Below are positions 6,673 to 14,444 of a stretch of 25,165 bases of DNA, in pieces (position 1 is the first letter of the stretch; each line of letters begins with the position of its first letter). The notes under the pieces were generated by a model. It was given only the letters and a program-made list of their open reading frames with translations, was not told where the DNA came from and searched no databases. Source of the DNA: a virus. The stretch is from the IMG/VR virus record IMGVR_UViG_3300000929_000083, positions 1 through 25,165 of that record; one strand, written 5' to 3'. A program made the position numbers and the translations under genes.

Positions 6673-7975
6673 CGAACTGGCCAAAACCAGTAGAAGTTTA
6701 ATGTTAAAAGAGCCCTTTTATGGGTTCTTTCTTATTATGCTTAACAAAGTGTGGAATAATAAAAAAGTTCCTACAGCTTGTGTAAGTAAAAATGGTATAA
6801 ATTACCAGTTAACAATAAATGAAACTTTTTGGGATTCATTGTCTGAAGATCACAGACTTGGTATATTAAAACATGAATTGCTTCATATTGCAATGTTTCA
6901 TTTAACAACACACCATACTTATCCTGACCATCAATTAGCAAATATTGCTATGGATATGGAAATAAATCAGTACATAGATGAAGCATGGTTACCAAGTGGT
7001 GAATTAAGTAAAGAAGAGTATGAAAGTCAAACTCAAACAACTCTTCAAAATTTAAAATCTCAATTAGATTCTGGATCAATTAGTGAAGAAGAATACATGA
7101 AAGGTCTGAAGGAAATACCTTCAAGAGGAATAATGATTAAAGATTATGATGAGTTAAATCTTGATTTAAGAGCAGGAACCCGATACTACTATGATAAATT
7201 AAGTCAAGCAAAAGAAGAGAAAGAAAAGAATGGTTCTTCTGGTTGTGAATCTTTTGATAAGCTGTGTGATCAAATGGATAAAGAGGGTGATCCTTGTAAT
7301 CATGATTCATGGGATGAGTTTAATGATTTATCAGAAGCTGAAGGTAAACTTATTAATAAGCAGTTAGATAGACTTTTAAAAGAGTCAGCCTCACAAACAT
7401 TGAAAAAAAGAGGAACCGTCCCAGGTGAATTTTCAGAGTATATTAATAATATTGACAAAAAAGAGCCTCCTAAATTTGATTGGAAAGGTTACATAAGACG
7501 ATTCACGGGAATATCCACAAGAGTATTTACAAAAAAAATTAAAAGAAAACCTAACAAAAGATATGATGGTAATCCTGGACTTAAAATAAAAATGAAACAA
7601 CATATGTTGTTGGCAATTGATACATCAGGTTCTGTATCTAATGAAGAATTAAAAGAGTTCATGCAAGAAATAAATCATATTTACAATACAGGTGTTGCAG
7701 TAACAATTATACAATGTGATACTGCAATAAAAAGCATCAAAGAGTATAAAGGTAAATTAAATGAAATGACCGTTCATGGTCGAGGAGGGACAGAATTTGA
7801 TCCAGTCCTAGAATATTACAATGTAAATCTTAAAAAGTATACAAGTTTAGTATACTTTACAGATGGAGAGTGTCATGCTTCAGTAAGGCCAAAAGCACCT
7901 GTGTTATGGGTTTTATCTGAAAGATCAAGTATGAATGAAAATTTACCAGGAAAAACAATCAAATTAGAACTTTAA
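6656..7975 (+). CDS. zincin plus VWA-domain protein (DUF2201-like), MoxR partner
   Basis: 439 aa. N-terminal DUF2201_N-like part has HELLH (H73, E74, H77) in LGILKHELLHIAMFHL and the follow-up N96-IAM-D100-x-E-x-N104 region expected to supply further ligands, giving a metallopeptidase-like site. The C-terminal VWA-like domain (about 315-439) carries a complete MIDAS: D322-T-S324-G-S326, T379 in GRGGTEFD and D403 in YFTDGE. A charged linker (about 180-300) contains three Cys and a basic patch (KKIKRKPNKRYDG). Known for such proteins: they pair with MoxR-family AAA+ ATPases as substrate adaptors, and the MoxR gene follows by 10 nt. The phage role is unknown. An ATG at 6701 is an alternative start; two stem-loops lie at the 5' end. 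Confidence 0.85.
   Translation: MQKRVDELAKTSRSLMLKEPFYGFFLIMLNKVWNNKKVPTACVSKNGINYQLTINETFWDSLSEDHRLGILKHELLHIAMFHLTTHHTYPDHQLANIAMDMEINQYIDEAWLPSGELSKEEYESQTQTTLQNLKSQLDSGSISEEEYMKGLKEIPSRGIMIKDYDELNLDLRAGTRYYYDKLSQAKEEKEKNGSSGCESFDKLCDQMDKEGDPCNHDSWDEFNDLSEAEGKLINKQLDRLLKESASQTLKKRGTVPGEFSEYINNIDKKEPPKFDWKGYIRRFTGISTRVFTKKIKRKPNKRYDGNPGLKIKMKQHMLLAIDTSGSVSNEELKEFMQEINHIYNTGVAVTIIQCDTAIKSIKEYKGKLNEMTVHGRGGTEFDPVLEYYNVNLKKYTSLVYFTDGECHASVRPKAPVLWVLSERSSMNENLPGKTIKLEL
6676..6730 (+). promoter_or_regulatory. tandem stem-loops at the 5' end of the zincin-VWA gene
   Basis: Two successive hairpins: ACTGG/CCAGT (6676-6680 with 6687-6691, 6-nt loop) and AAAGAGCCC/GGGTTCTTT (6707-6715 with 6722-6730, one G-T pair, 6-nt loop). 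The second has the A-rich 5' arm and T-rich 3' arm seen in the operon's terminators but lies within the coding frame. They flank the alternative start at 6701. This may be an attenuator or translational control point; it could also be chance from the codons for KEPFYGFF. Confidence 0.35.
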
Positions 7976-7985
7976 ATTAATAAAA

Positions 7986-9161
7986 ATGAGTCAAATAGAA
8001 TTAAACGTAGAAGAATTAAAAGGGTTTTTAAAACACATTGTAAAAAACAATCAACATATACAAGCAGAAGGTAAAATGCCTGTTGCTGTAAATATAGAAG
8101 GTGATGCTGGATTAGGTAAGACATCCGCTATTGTTCAGTTAGCAGAAGAATTAAAAATGGATATTGTAAAATTAAACTTATCTCAAATTGAAGAATTAGG
8201 AGATTTAGTAGGATTTCCTTATAAAGAATTCTTAATGCAAAGAGAAGATGGGAAACAACAATGGGTTCAAGAATCTCTTATGCCTACTTATATTAGAAAT
8301 AAGTATAGACCGATGAACCAAAGTAGAATGAGTCACGCTGCTCCTGAATGGATTCAAGGAAAATCGGAAGGTGGTTTCTTAGTATTAGATGATTATACAA
8401 GAGCAGATCATAGATTTATGCAAGCAACCATGGAATTGATTGATAGACAACAGTATATTTCATGGTCTTTACCTAAAGATTGGCATATTATATTAACTAC
8501 AAATCCGGATAATGGGAACTACAATGTTACAGCATTAGATACTGCTCAAAAAACTAGATTTATTAGTACTAAAGTTAAATTTAATGACAAAGTATGGGCT
8601 AAATGGGCTGAAAGTGTAAAAATTGATGGTAGATGTATTAACTTTTTATTAATGCACCCAGAGTTGGTTACTGAAAACGTGAATCCTAGAGCAATAACTA
8701 CATTCTTTAATTCAATTAGTTCAATTAAAAACTTTGAAACAGAGCTTCCTTTAATTCAAATGATTGGTGAGGGATCTGTGGGTAATGAATTTTCAAGTTT
8801 ATTTACAATGTTTATCAATAACAAACTTGATCAAATCATTACTCCACATGTAGCCATGACAATGGTTGATGAAAAGAATGTTCTAGCTCAGTTAGAAAAT
8901 GCAATTGGAACAGGTCCTGATTATAGAGCTGACATTGCAAGTATGATGACAACTCGAATAATAAATTACTGTTTGCTACACGCGGAAAGTAATCCAATTT
9001 CTGATTTAATGGTAGAAAGGTTGGTAAAGTTCAGTACTGATTGTACATCATTTACAGATGATTTAAAGTATTATCTTATAAAAGAAATCATCAATGGTAA
9101 CAAAGTTAAGTTTGCTAAATTAATGATGCATTCTTCTGTCATACAAATGGCTATTAAATAA
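7986..9161 (+). CDS. MoxR-type AAA+ ATPase
   Basis: 391 aa. Walker A GDAGLGKTS at 39-47, Walker B GFLVLDDYTRAD with D135-D136 (Asp in place of the usual second Glu), sensor 1 ILTTNPDNG at 169-176, and an Arg-rich segment after it (TAQKTRFISTKV). The 'ALDTAQKTRF' stretch corresponds to 'alDxAfxxRF' of the AAA_5/MoxR/CbbQ families. Known for the family: chaperone-like remodelling of a partner complex together with a VWA protein, as in RavA-ViaA or MoxR systems. The DUF2201/VWA partner is encoded immediately upstream. It is followed by a strong terminator, so the pair ends a transcription subunit. Family firm; target unknown. Confidence 0.87.
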   Translation: MSQIELNVEELKGFLKHIVKNNQHIQAEGKMPVAVNIEGDAGLGKTSAIVQLAEELKMDIVKLNLSQIEELGDLVGFPYKEFLMQREDGKQQWVQESLMPTYIRNKYRPMNQSRMSHAAPEWIQGKSEGGFLVLDDYTRADHRFMQATMELIDRQQYISWSLPKDWHIILTTNPDNGNYNVTALDTAQKTRFISTKVKFNDKVWAKWAESVKIDGRCINFLLMHPELVTENVNPRAITTFFNSISSIKNFETELPLIQMIGEGSVGNEFSSLFTMFINNKLDQIITPHVAMTMVDEKNVLAQLENAIGTGPDYRADIASMMTTRIINYCLLHAESNPISDLMVERLVKFSTDCTSFTDDLKYYLIKEIINGNKVKFAKLMMHSSVIQMAIK

Positions 9162-9176
9162 ATTATTTATTAACAC

Positions 9177-9206
9177 AAAGGGACTGGAAAATCTAGTCCC
9201 TTTTTT
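9177..9206 (+). terminator. intrinsic terminator after the MoxR gene
   Basis: AAAGGGACT (9177-9185) pairs with AGTCCCTTT (9195-9203); the stem can extend by GGA/TCT (one G-T pair) to 12 bp with an AAA loop, followed by six T in total. It lies 15 nt after the MoxR stop and just before the next gene. Confidence 0.85.
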
Positions 9207-9217
9207 AAACATTAATT

Positions 9218-10390
9218 ATGAAAAAACTTTTAATAATCAAATTAGAAACAGCTTATGGTGTTCAGACTGAAATAACTGGAAATGCAGGCCTTGCTTTTAT
9301 ATCTAATCAGAAAGACTTTAGGAAAATAAATTTTACAGAAGATTCTTATAAGCCACAGAAAGGTGATAAATTATACTTTTTACCTGCTGTAAGTGTACCA
9401 AGAATAAAATTAAAAGATTTAACTACAACGTTAGGTATAAAAACTACAAGAAGCATAGAAGATGCAAATGCTATATTTGGTTCAGAACGTACTTTTAATC
9501 ATATAACAGAAAGCTCTTGGTTTTCATATTGCAGTACATCTAGATTTAAACAATATTTAGAAGAAGCTTCATCAATATTGACTTTAGATTTTATTACAAT
9601 GATTAACGATTATTTAGAATCTTATAATGAAGAAATTGTTCTTTTGAAAAACTATGCAACAACTCGCATAATGCAAGATGAAGACAATTCATTTTCATTA
9701 ACGCATGAAGAAATAGATAATGATCATTTTACAAGTTTTAAGGATGATTATGACTATTTACGCGAATTACTATTTTTAGATGAAGTCAAGTGTAAATTAT
9801 ATAGTGAAGATGAGATAATAAAACATGTGAATGGTGAGAATGCTATTATAATTGACGAAGAAGTTTTTAAGAATTTATCGTCCATGTTTATGAGTACGGA
9901 TCAGGACAATCATATTTTAGCTATGGAAATTATGTCTAATTGTAATTACAAAAAAAGCTTGCTATATATAGAATTGTTATTTATGGATCATAGTCAAACT
10001 ATGGTAAACACGGGTAAGAAGAATCATGTAAACTTTAAAAGTCTATGTTCTTATTTATCTAAAGATTCAACTTATTTATCAACATCACTTGATAATGTAA
10101 TGGAATCATTAGAAGGAAAAGGACAATTAACTAAAGAAAATATTGAAAAACTTCTAAAACACAAAAGCCAAACAATTAGTTTATCCGGTTCTTATAAGTA
10201 TTTTACTATAAAAGCTATTTCTTTAAAGGAAGAAGTTTTGGAAAAAATGAATTCAAATTTTAATTACACTCTACAAAATGATTACGTTCCAGTAGTTAAT
10301 GTAGAAAAGATGATTGCAAGTGAAGAGGAGAATCCTGTTGATGAAATAATAATTGAAGAATCTTTAACAAAACCACAATATGATCTTTAA
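9218..10390 (+). CDS. large unknown conserved phage protein with the STDxDN helical domain
   Basis: 390 aa. The N-terminal part (KGDKLYFLPAVSVPRIKLKDL, KTTRSIEDANAIFGS, SSWFSYC) follows a pattern I recall from large Bacteroidota phages, where it is unannotated. Residues about 215-280 contain the helical domain shared with the 143-aa protein at 6241-6672 (STDQDNHILAMEIM). The C-terminal 40 residues are acidic and end in KPQYDL. No enzymatic motif is apparent. It is separated from the MoxR gene by a terminator and overlaps the exonuclease gene by 11 nt, so it is coupled to recombination functions as well. Possibly a scaffold or adaptor; this rests only on the shared domain and context. Confidence 0.7.
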   Translation: MKKLLIIKLETAYGVQTEITGNAGLAFISNQKDFRKINFTEDSYKPQKGDKLYFLPAVSVPRIKLKDLTTTLGIKTTRSIEDANAIFGSERTFNHITESSWFSYCSTSRFKQYLEEASSILTLDFITMINDYLESYNEEIVLLKNYATTRIMQDEDNSFSLTHEEIDNDHFTSFKDDYDYLRELLFLDEVKCKLYSEDEIIKHVNGENAIIIDEEVFKNLSSMFMSTDQDNHILAMEIMSNCNYKKSLLYIELLFMDHSQTMVNTGKKNHVNFKSLCSYLSKDSTYLSTSLDNVMESLEGKGQLTKENIEKLLKHKSQTISLSGSYKYFTIKAISLKEEVLEKMNSNFNYTLQNDYVPVVNVEKMIASEEENPVDEIIIEESLTKPQYDL

Positions 10391-11381
10391 CGAAGAGTTA
10401 GAAAAATTTTATGAAACTAAAAGCTATTTTAGTTACTCTGCTATAAATAAGCTTCTGTATTCACCAAAAGTATTTTATAACCATTATATATTAAAAGAAA
10501 GAGAAGATAGCACAGATGCTCACTTAGTAGCAGGTAAAGCTATTCATTGTCTGTTATTAGAAGAGAATACTTTTGAAAAACAATTTTTAATCATTCCAGG
10601 AAAATTACCAACAGGTAATAATAAGACTGTGGTTGACAAGTGTTTTCAAGAATATGAAAATCAACCGGATGATACTTTGAAATTAGATGATTTTGAAGGA
10701 ACTATTCTTGAGACTTTGGTTTCTATAAACGTGCATCAGACTTTGAAAACTGATGCACAAAGAGTAGAGAAAATACTGATTGATAATAATCAAGAATATT
10801 TTGAATTCTTAAAGTCTAGAAATGGCAAAGCTCTCATCAGTCAAGAAATGTATGATGAATGTTTAGCAACAGTTGCATATGTAAAAGAAGATAAAAATGT
10901 TATGGCATTGCTACAACTAAACACCCCTAGTTCAGAAACCTTTAAAGTATTTAATGAAGAGTTTTTAGAAATGGATCTTGAAGGTTATAGTTTCGGTCTT
11001 AAAGGAGTATTAGATAATGTAGTAGTTGATTACAATACTAAGTCATTATTCATTAATGATATCAAAACTACAGGAAAACCAATTCAAGAATTTGGTAAAA
11101 CAGTTGATTATTATAACTATTGGATACAAGCTACCATATATGAGAAGCTTGCTGTTCATAAATATTTAAATGATTTAGAAGATAAAAATGATTGGAAAGT
11201 ATATTTAACGTTTATTGTTATTGATAAGTTTAATTCAGTTTATCCTTTTCAAGTTTCAAAAGAAACGTTAGTTGAATGGAAAAATAAATTTGAAGAGATC
11301 GTTAAAAGAATCGTATATCATTATGACTCTAAAGATTATACTCTTCCTTACGAATTAGCTTTAGGACACTTTAAACTTTAA
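10380..11381 (+). CDS. PD-(D/E)XK exonuclease, RecE/Cas4-like
   Basis: 333 aa. The N-terminal segment YFSYSAINKLLYSPKVFYNHYI and AGKAIHCLLLE (H56) is typical for RecB/RecE-like nucleases. The PD-(D/E)XK core follows: GLKGVLDNVVVD with D212, then FINDIKTT with D227-x-K229, and a downstream helix with Q250 and Y254 (YYNYWIQATIYEKL), matching the 'QxxxY' motif of exonucleases. Expected reaction: 5'-3' degradation of duplex ends giving 3' single strands for annealing by SSB and the Sak4-like ATPase. The usual length of the phage family is 250-350 aa. It starts inside the upstream gene (11-nt overlap). Nuclease assignment is strong, polarity is inferred. Confidence 0.85.
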   Translation: MIFNEELEKFYETKSYFSYSAINKLLYSPKVFYNHYILKEREDSTDAHLVAGKAIHCLLLEENTFEKQFLIIPGKLPTGNNKTVVDKCFQEYENQPDDTLKLDDFEGTILETLVSINVHQTLKTDAQRVEKILIDNNQEYFEFLKSRNGKALISQEMYDECLATVAYVKEDKNVMALLQLNTPSSETFKVFNEEFLEMDLEGYSFGLKGVLDNVVVDYNTKSLFINDIKTTGKPIQEFGKTVDYYNYWIQATIYEKLAVHKYLNDLEDKNDWKVYLTFIVIDKFNSVYPFQVSKETLVEWKNKFEEIVKRIVYHYDSKDYTLPYELALGHFKL

Positions 11382-11384
11382 ATT

Positions 11385-11951
11385 ATGAAACCGACATCTT
11401 TGTATAATAAATACTTTCAAAAATCTAAGATATTTTTATATCCGCTCTTAGATATTAAAAGAGGTAGCAGTGTTACACCAATCCAAACTTATTTAGGTTG
11501 GAATGAACATTATACCTCTGAGGATATGAAACTGATTGCTACATACCATAAAAGAGAAGATGAGGAATTTTTACAATTTGAAAAAGAAGTTTTGCTTAAG
11601 CATACAAGATTAGCTGATTATGTTCATCTTGATAATGACACTATACTTCTTAGTTTTGATTTTTCTGATATAGAAGAAGACTGGAGCCTTTTGCTCGCTG
11701 GTAAATATAGCCGCATGAATAATAAGACTAAATTTAAGATAAGAAACTTTTTTGAGAAAGATAGTGGTAACTACATGTATGTAGATAGCTATTTGTTTCC
11801 GGAAAGATACTTTGAAGTTTATTCTGAACTATTAAATGTAACTACAGAGTCCTTGAAAAAAGTTGGAGAACTATGTGCATTACCAGATCTGGAAAAAGAA
11901 ATGTTGATGCTAACTGTTGAAAATTTGGAAAATAGAAAAATTCTAGATTAA
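11385..11951 (+). CDS. conserved phage protein of unknown function
   Basis: 188 aa. Distinctive segments include LYNKYFQKSKIFLYPLLDIKRGSSVTPIQTYLGW, MKLIATYHKREDEEFLQFEK, FDFSDIEEDWSLLLAGKYSRMN and a C-terminal ELCALPDLEKEML. I recall this pattern from many large phages, always unannotated. It is a mixed alpha/beta, soluble protein with no clear catalytic motif; conserved aromatic and acidic residues dominate. The ATG is 3 nt after the exonuclease stop, so the two are co-translated. It probably belongs to the replication module, but nothing in the sequence shows its activity. Confidence 0.7.
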   Translation: MKPTSLYNKYFQKSKIFLYPLLDIKRGSSVTPIQTYLGWNEHYTSEDMKLIATYHKREDEEFLQFEKEVLLKHTRLADYVHLDNDTILLSFDFSDIEEDWSLLLAGKYSRMNNKTKFKIRNFFEKDSGNYMYVDSYLFPERYFEVYSELLNVTTESLKKVGELCALPDLEKEMLMLTVENLENRKILD

Positions 11952-11979
11952 TTTGTACTAATTAAAAAATCAAAAAAAT

Positions 11980-12405
11980 ATGTCTAAAACAAGTCAAGAA
12001 GCTTCAATGCTTCTTATTAATTCAACATGGCAAGACAAGCCATCATTCAAAATGATTCCAATAACTGAAAATTGTCCTTATACAGAATGTCTGTATGATC
12101 CAATGTCTAAAGTATTTGTAGTGATTTCAAAGATAACAAAAACATCTTTGCATATGTTACCTAAACTTGATGAACAAGGTGATCCAATGGTACTTAAAAC
12201 AGGTAAAAGACCTAATGGAAAAGTTATTAAAGAGTCTAGGACGACTTTAGAAACTTTTCTTGAATACTATGTTGAGGATAGAGAAGATACAGTAGCTATA
12301 ATTAATATGTTTGCAATAAACGCAGATACATTTAAATATATAGATGTACTTGATTCAAAACAAGAAGAGGTGCCGCAAGCACCACCCAGTAAAATAATTT
12401 TATAA
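11980..12405 (+). CDS. unknown protein upstream of DNA polymerase
   Basis: 141 aa. The N-terminal half looks like a beta-rich domain (SFKMIPITENCPYTECLYDPMSKVFVVISKITK), followed by a turn with KTGKRPNGK and a helical segment (TTLETFLEYYVEDREDTVAIINMFAIN). It has a proline-rich, acidic tail (EEVPQAPPSKIIL). No recognised family. It precedes the terminator that separates it from the DNA polymerase gene. The A-rich leader (ATCAAAAAAATATG) lacks a Shine-Dalgarno sequence. Confidence 0.65.
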   Translation: MSKTSQEASMLLINSTWQDKPSFKMIPITENCPYTECLYDPMSKVFVVISKITKTSLHMLPKLDEQGDPMVLKTGKRPNGKVIKESRTTLETFLEYYVEDREDTVAIINMFAINADTFKYIDVLDSKQEEVPQAPPSKIIL

Positions 12406-12409
12406 TTAT

Positions 12410-12437
12410 AAAGGGGAGCTAACAACTCCCCTTTTTT
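12410..12437 (+). terminator. intrinsic terminator before the DNA polymerase gene
   Basis: AAAGGGGAG (12410-12418) pairs perfectly with CTCCCCTTT (12426-12434) around loop CTAACAA, then the T run continues to 12437. The stem is identical to that of the hairpin at 1806-1833. It lies 4 nt after the upstream stop and 12 nt before the polymerase start. Confidence 0.85.
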
Positions 12438-12449
12438 AGCTTAAAAAAT

Positions 12450-14444
12450 ATGAAAACACATTGGGTGCATGATTATGAAACCTTGGCAAATTGTTTTGTC
12501 GGAGTATTTAGAAGTATAAATTCAGAAGAGATTAAGATATTTGTAATTCATGATCTTAGAAATGACTTACCGGATTTTATAGAATTCTTAAAAAGAAATA
12601 TAAAACAAAAAGAATGGCATGTATCTTATAATGGTCTCGCTTTTGATGGACAAATAACGCATTATATTATCAAGAACAGTGAGGCATTACTTGATATGTC
12701 CGGATGTGAAGTTGGAGAATGGATTTATGAGAAGGCCCAATTTGTTATTTCAGCAAGAAGTCAAGGTCATTTTTTAGAATTTAGTGAAAGAGACATGCAA
12801 ATATATCAAGTTGATGTGTTCAAACTCAATCATTGGGATAATCCTGCTAAAAGATCCAGTTTGAAATGGATACAATATTCAATGGATTGGCATAATATAC
12901 AAGACATGCCTATTCATCACACTAAAATGATTACTACACTAGATGAAATAGAGGAAATTATTAGTTACTGTATTAATGATGTTGACTCTACTAAAGAAAT
13001 AATGATTAGAAGTAAATCTCAGATTGCTTTGCGGAAGACTCTTACTGATGAGTATAACATTCCATTGTTCAGTGCTTCTGAACCAAGAATTTCAAAAGAA
13101 TTGTTTTTACACTTCTTGAGTGAAAAGACTGGTATAAATAAATGGGACCTTAAAAAGTCAGGAACAAAAAGAGATAGTATTGTTGTTAAAGACATAATAC
13201 TTGATTACATAAATTTTAAAACAGCTACTTTCCAAAAATTGTTGGATAGATTCAAAGAAGTAATTGTATATCCTGATCAGACAAAAGGAGGTTTTAAATA
13301 CTCCATACAATATAATGGTGTAAAGACTGATTTTGGTCTTGGAGGAATTCACGGAGCTAGAGAAAAGGGTATTTATGTATCTGATAAAGAAAACGTTATA
13401 CTATCTTCAGATGTTGTAAGTTATTACCCTAGATTAGCCATGGTTAATCAATGGTCACCAGCACATATCCCTAAAGAAGCTTTTTGTGAACAATACCAAT
13501 GGTTTTTTGATGAACGGAGAAAGATATCTAAAAAAGATATTAAAAACTACGTGTACAAGATTATATTAAATTCAACTTATGGGTTGAGTAATGATAAGCA
13601 TAGCTTTCTTTACGATCCTGAATTTACCATGAGAATAACTATTAATGGTCAGTTAAGTCTTTGTATGTTATATGAGATGATTATGGAAAGAATTCCAGGT
13701 GCTGTTCCATTACTTCAAAATACAGATGGTCTTGAGACTATAATTCCAAGAAAGTATGTTGATGAGTACATGAAAATATGTGAAGAATGGCAAGAAATAA
13801 CTAAGCTTGAATTAGAACATGATAAGTATAAAAAAATTGTGTTAGCTGATGTAAATAATTATATAGCTGTATCATCTTACAAAGAAGTTACAGAAGAAGT
13901 TTATAATGAACTTAAAATTAGTAACCCGGATGATGTATTTGCTCAAAATAAAGGTAAATTCTATTATGCAGGTGTAAAGACTAAAGGAATGAGGTTTGAG
14001 TATGCAAATCTGGCTTTACATAAAAATAAAAGTTTTCTGATTACTCGTAAAGCACTGTTTAATTACTTTGTGCACGGAATAAATCCTGAAGAATTCATTA
14101 AATCTCAAACTAATATTTTTGATTTTTGTGGAGGAGTAAAAATAAAAGGAGATTGGAAATTTCAAAAAGAACAAATATCAAATGGTGATTATTCTATAGA
14201 ACCCTTGCAAGAAACAATTAGATACTATATTTCTAATACTGGAGGTAAAATAATTAAGGTTAATAAATCTGATGGTAGAAGATCACAGGTTGAAGCAGGA
14301 AGATGGCTCCAAACTCCATTCATTAAATTTGAAGAAAAAGAGTTTAATGAATACGATATAAATTATAAGTATTATTTAGATAAGGTTAATAAAATTATAC
14401 AATCTATTGAACCTGTTAATAATCAACTTAAATTAGAATTTTAA
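12450..14444 (+). CDS. family B DNA polymerase with 3'-5' exonuclease
   Basis: 664 aa. Exonuclease motifs: Exo I HDYET (D8, E10), Exo II VSYNGLAFDGQ (N61, D66), Exo III SYCINDVDST (Y173, D177). Polymerase motifs: motif A SSDVVSYYPRL (D321), motif B KIILNSTYG (K370, N374, Y377), motif C LLQNTDGLE (N424-T-D426), where the first Asp of the usual DTD is Asn while the second, metal-binding Asp is kept. GGIHGA (299-303 region) fits the YxGG-like linker between exo and pol domains. Only about 50 residues separate motifs A and B, so there is no room for the TPR1 insertion of protein-primed enzymes; a primase is encoded in the same block. It replicates the phage genome. The stop is directly followed by the next ATG. 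Confidence 0.9.
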   Translation: MKTHWVHDYETLANCFVGVFRSINSEEIKIFVIHDLRNDLPDFIEFLKRNIKQKEWHVSYNGLAFDGQITHYIIKNSEALLDMSGCEVGEWIYEKAQFVISARSQGHFLEFSERDMQIYQVDVFKLNHWDNPAKRSSLKWIQYSMDWHNIQDMPIHHTKMITTLDEIEEIISYCINDVDSTKEIMIRSKSQIALRKTLTDEYNIPLFSASEPRISKELFLHFLSEKTGINKWDLKKSGTKRDSIVVKDIILDYINFKTATFQKLLDRFKEVIVYPDQTKGGFKYSIQYNGVKTDFGLGGIHGAREKGIYVSDKENVILSSDVVSYYPRLAMVNQWSPAHIPKEAFCEQYQWFFDERRKISKKDIKNYVYKIILNSTYGLSNDKHSFLYDPEFTMRITINGQLSLCMLYEMIMERIPGAVPLLQNTDGLETIIPRKYVDEYMKICEEWQEITKLELEHDKYKKIVLADVNNYIAVSSYKEVTEEVYNELKISNPDDVFAQNKGKFYYAGVKTKGMRFEYANLALHKNKSFLITRKALFNYFVHGINPEEFIKSQTNIFDFCGGVKIKGDWKFQKEQISNGDYSIEPLQETIRYYISNTGGKIIKVNKSDGRRSQVEAGRWLQTPFIKFEEKEFNEYDINYKYYLDKVNKIIQSIEPVNNQLKLEF

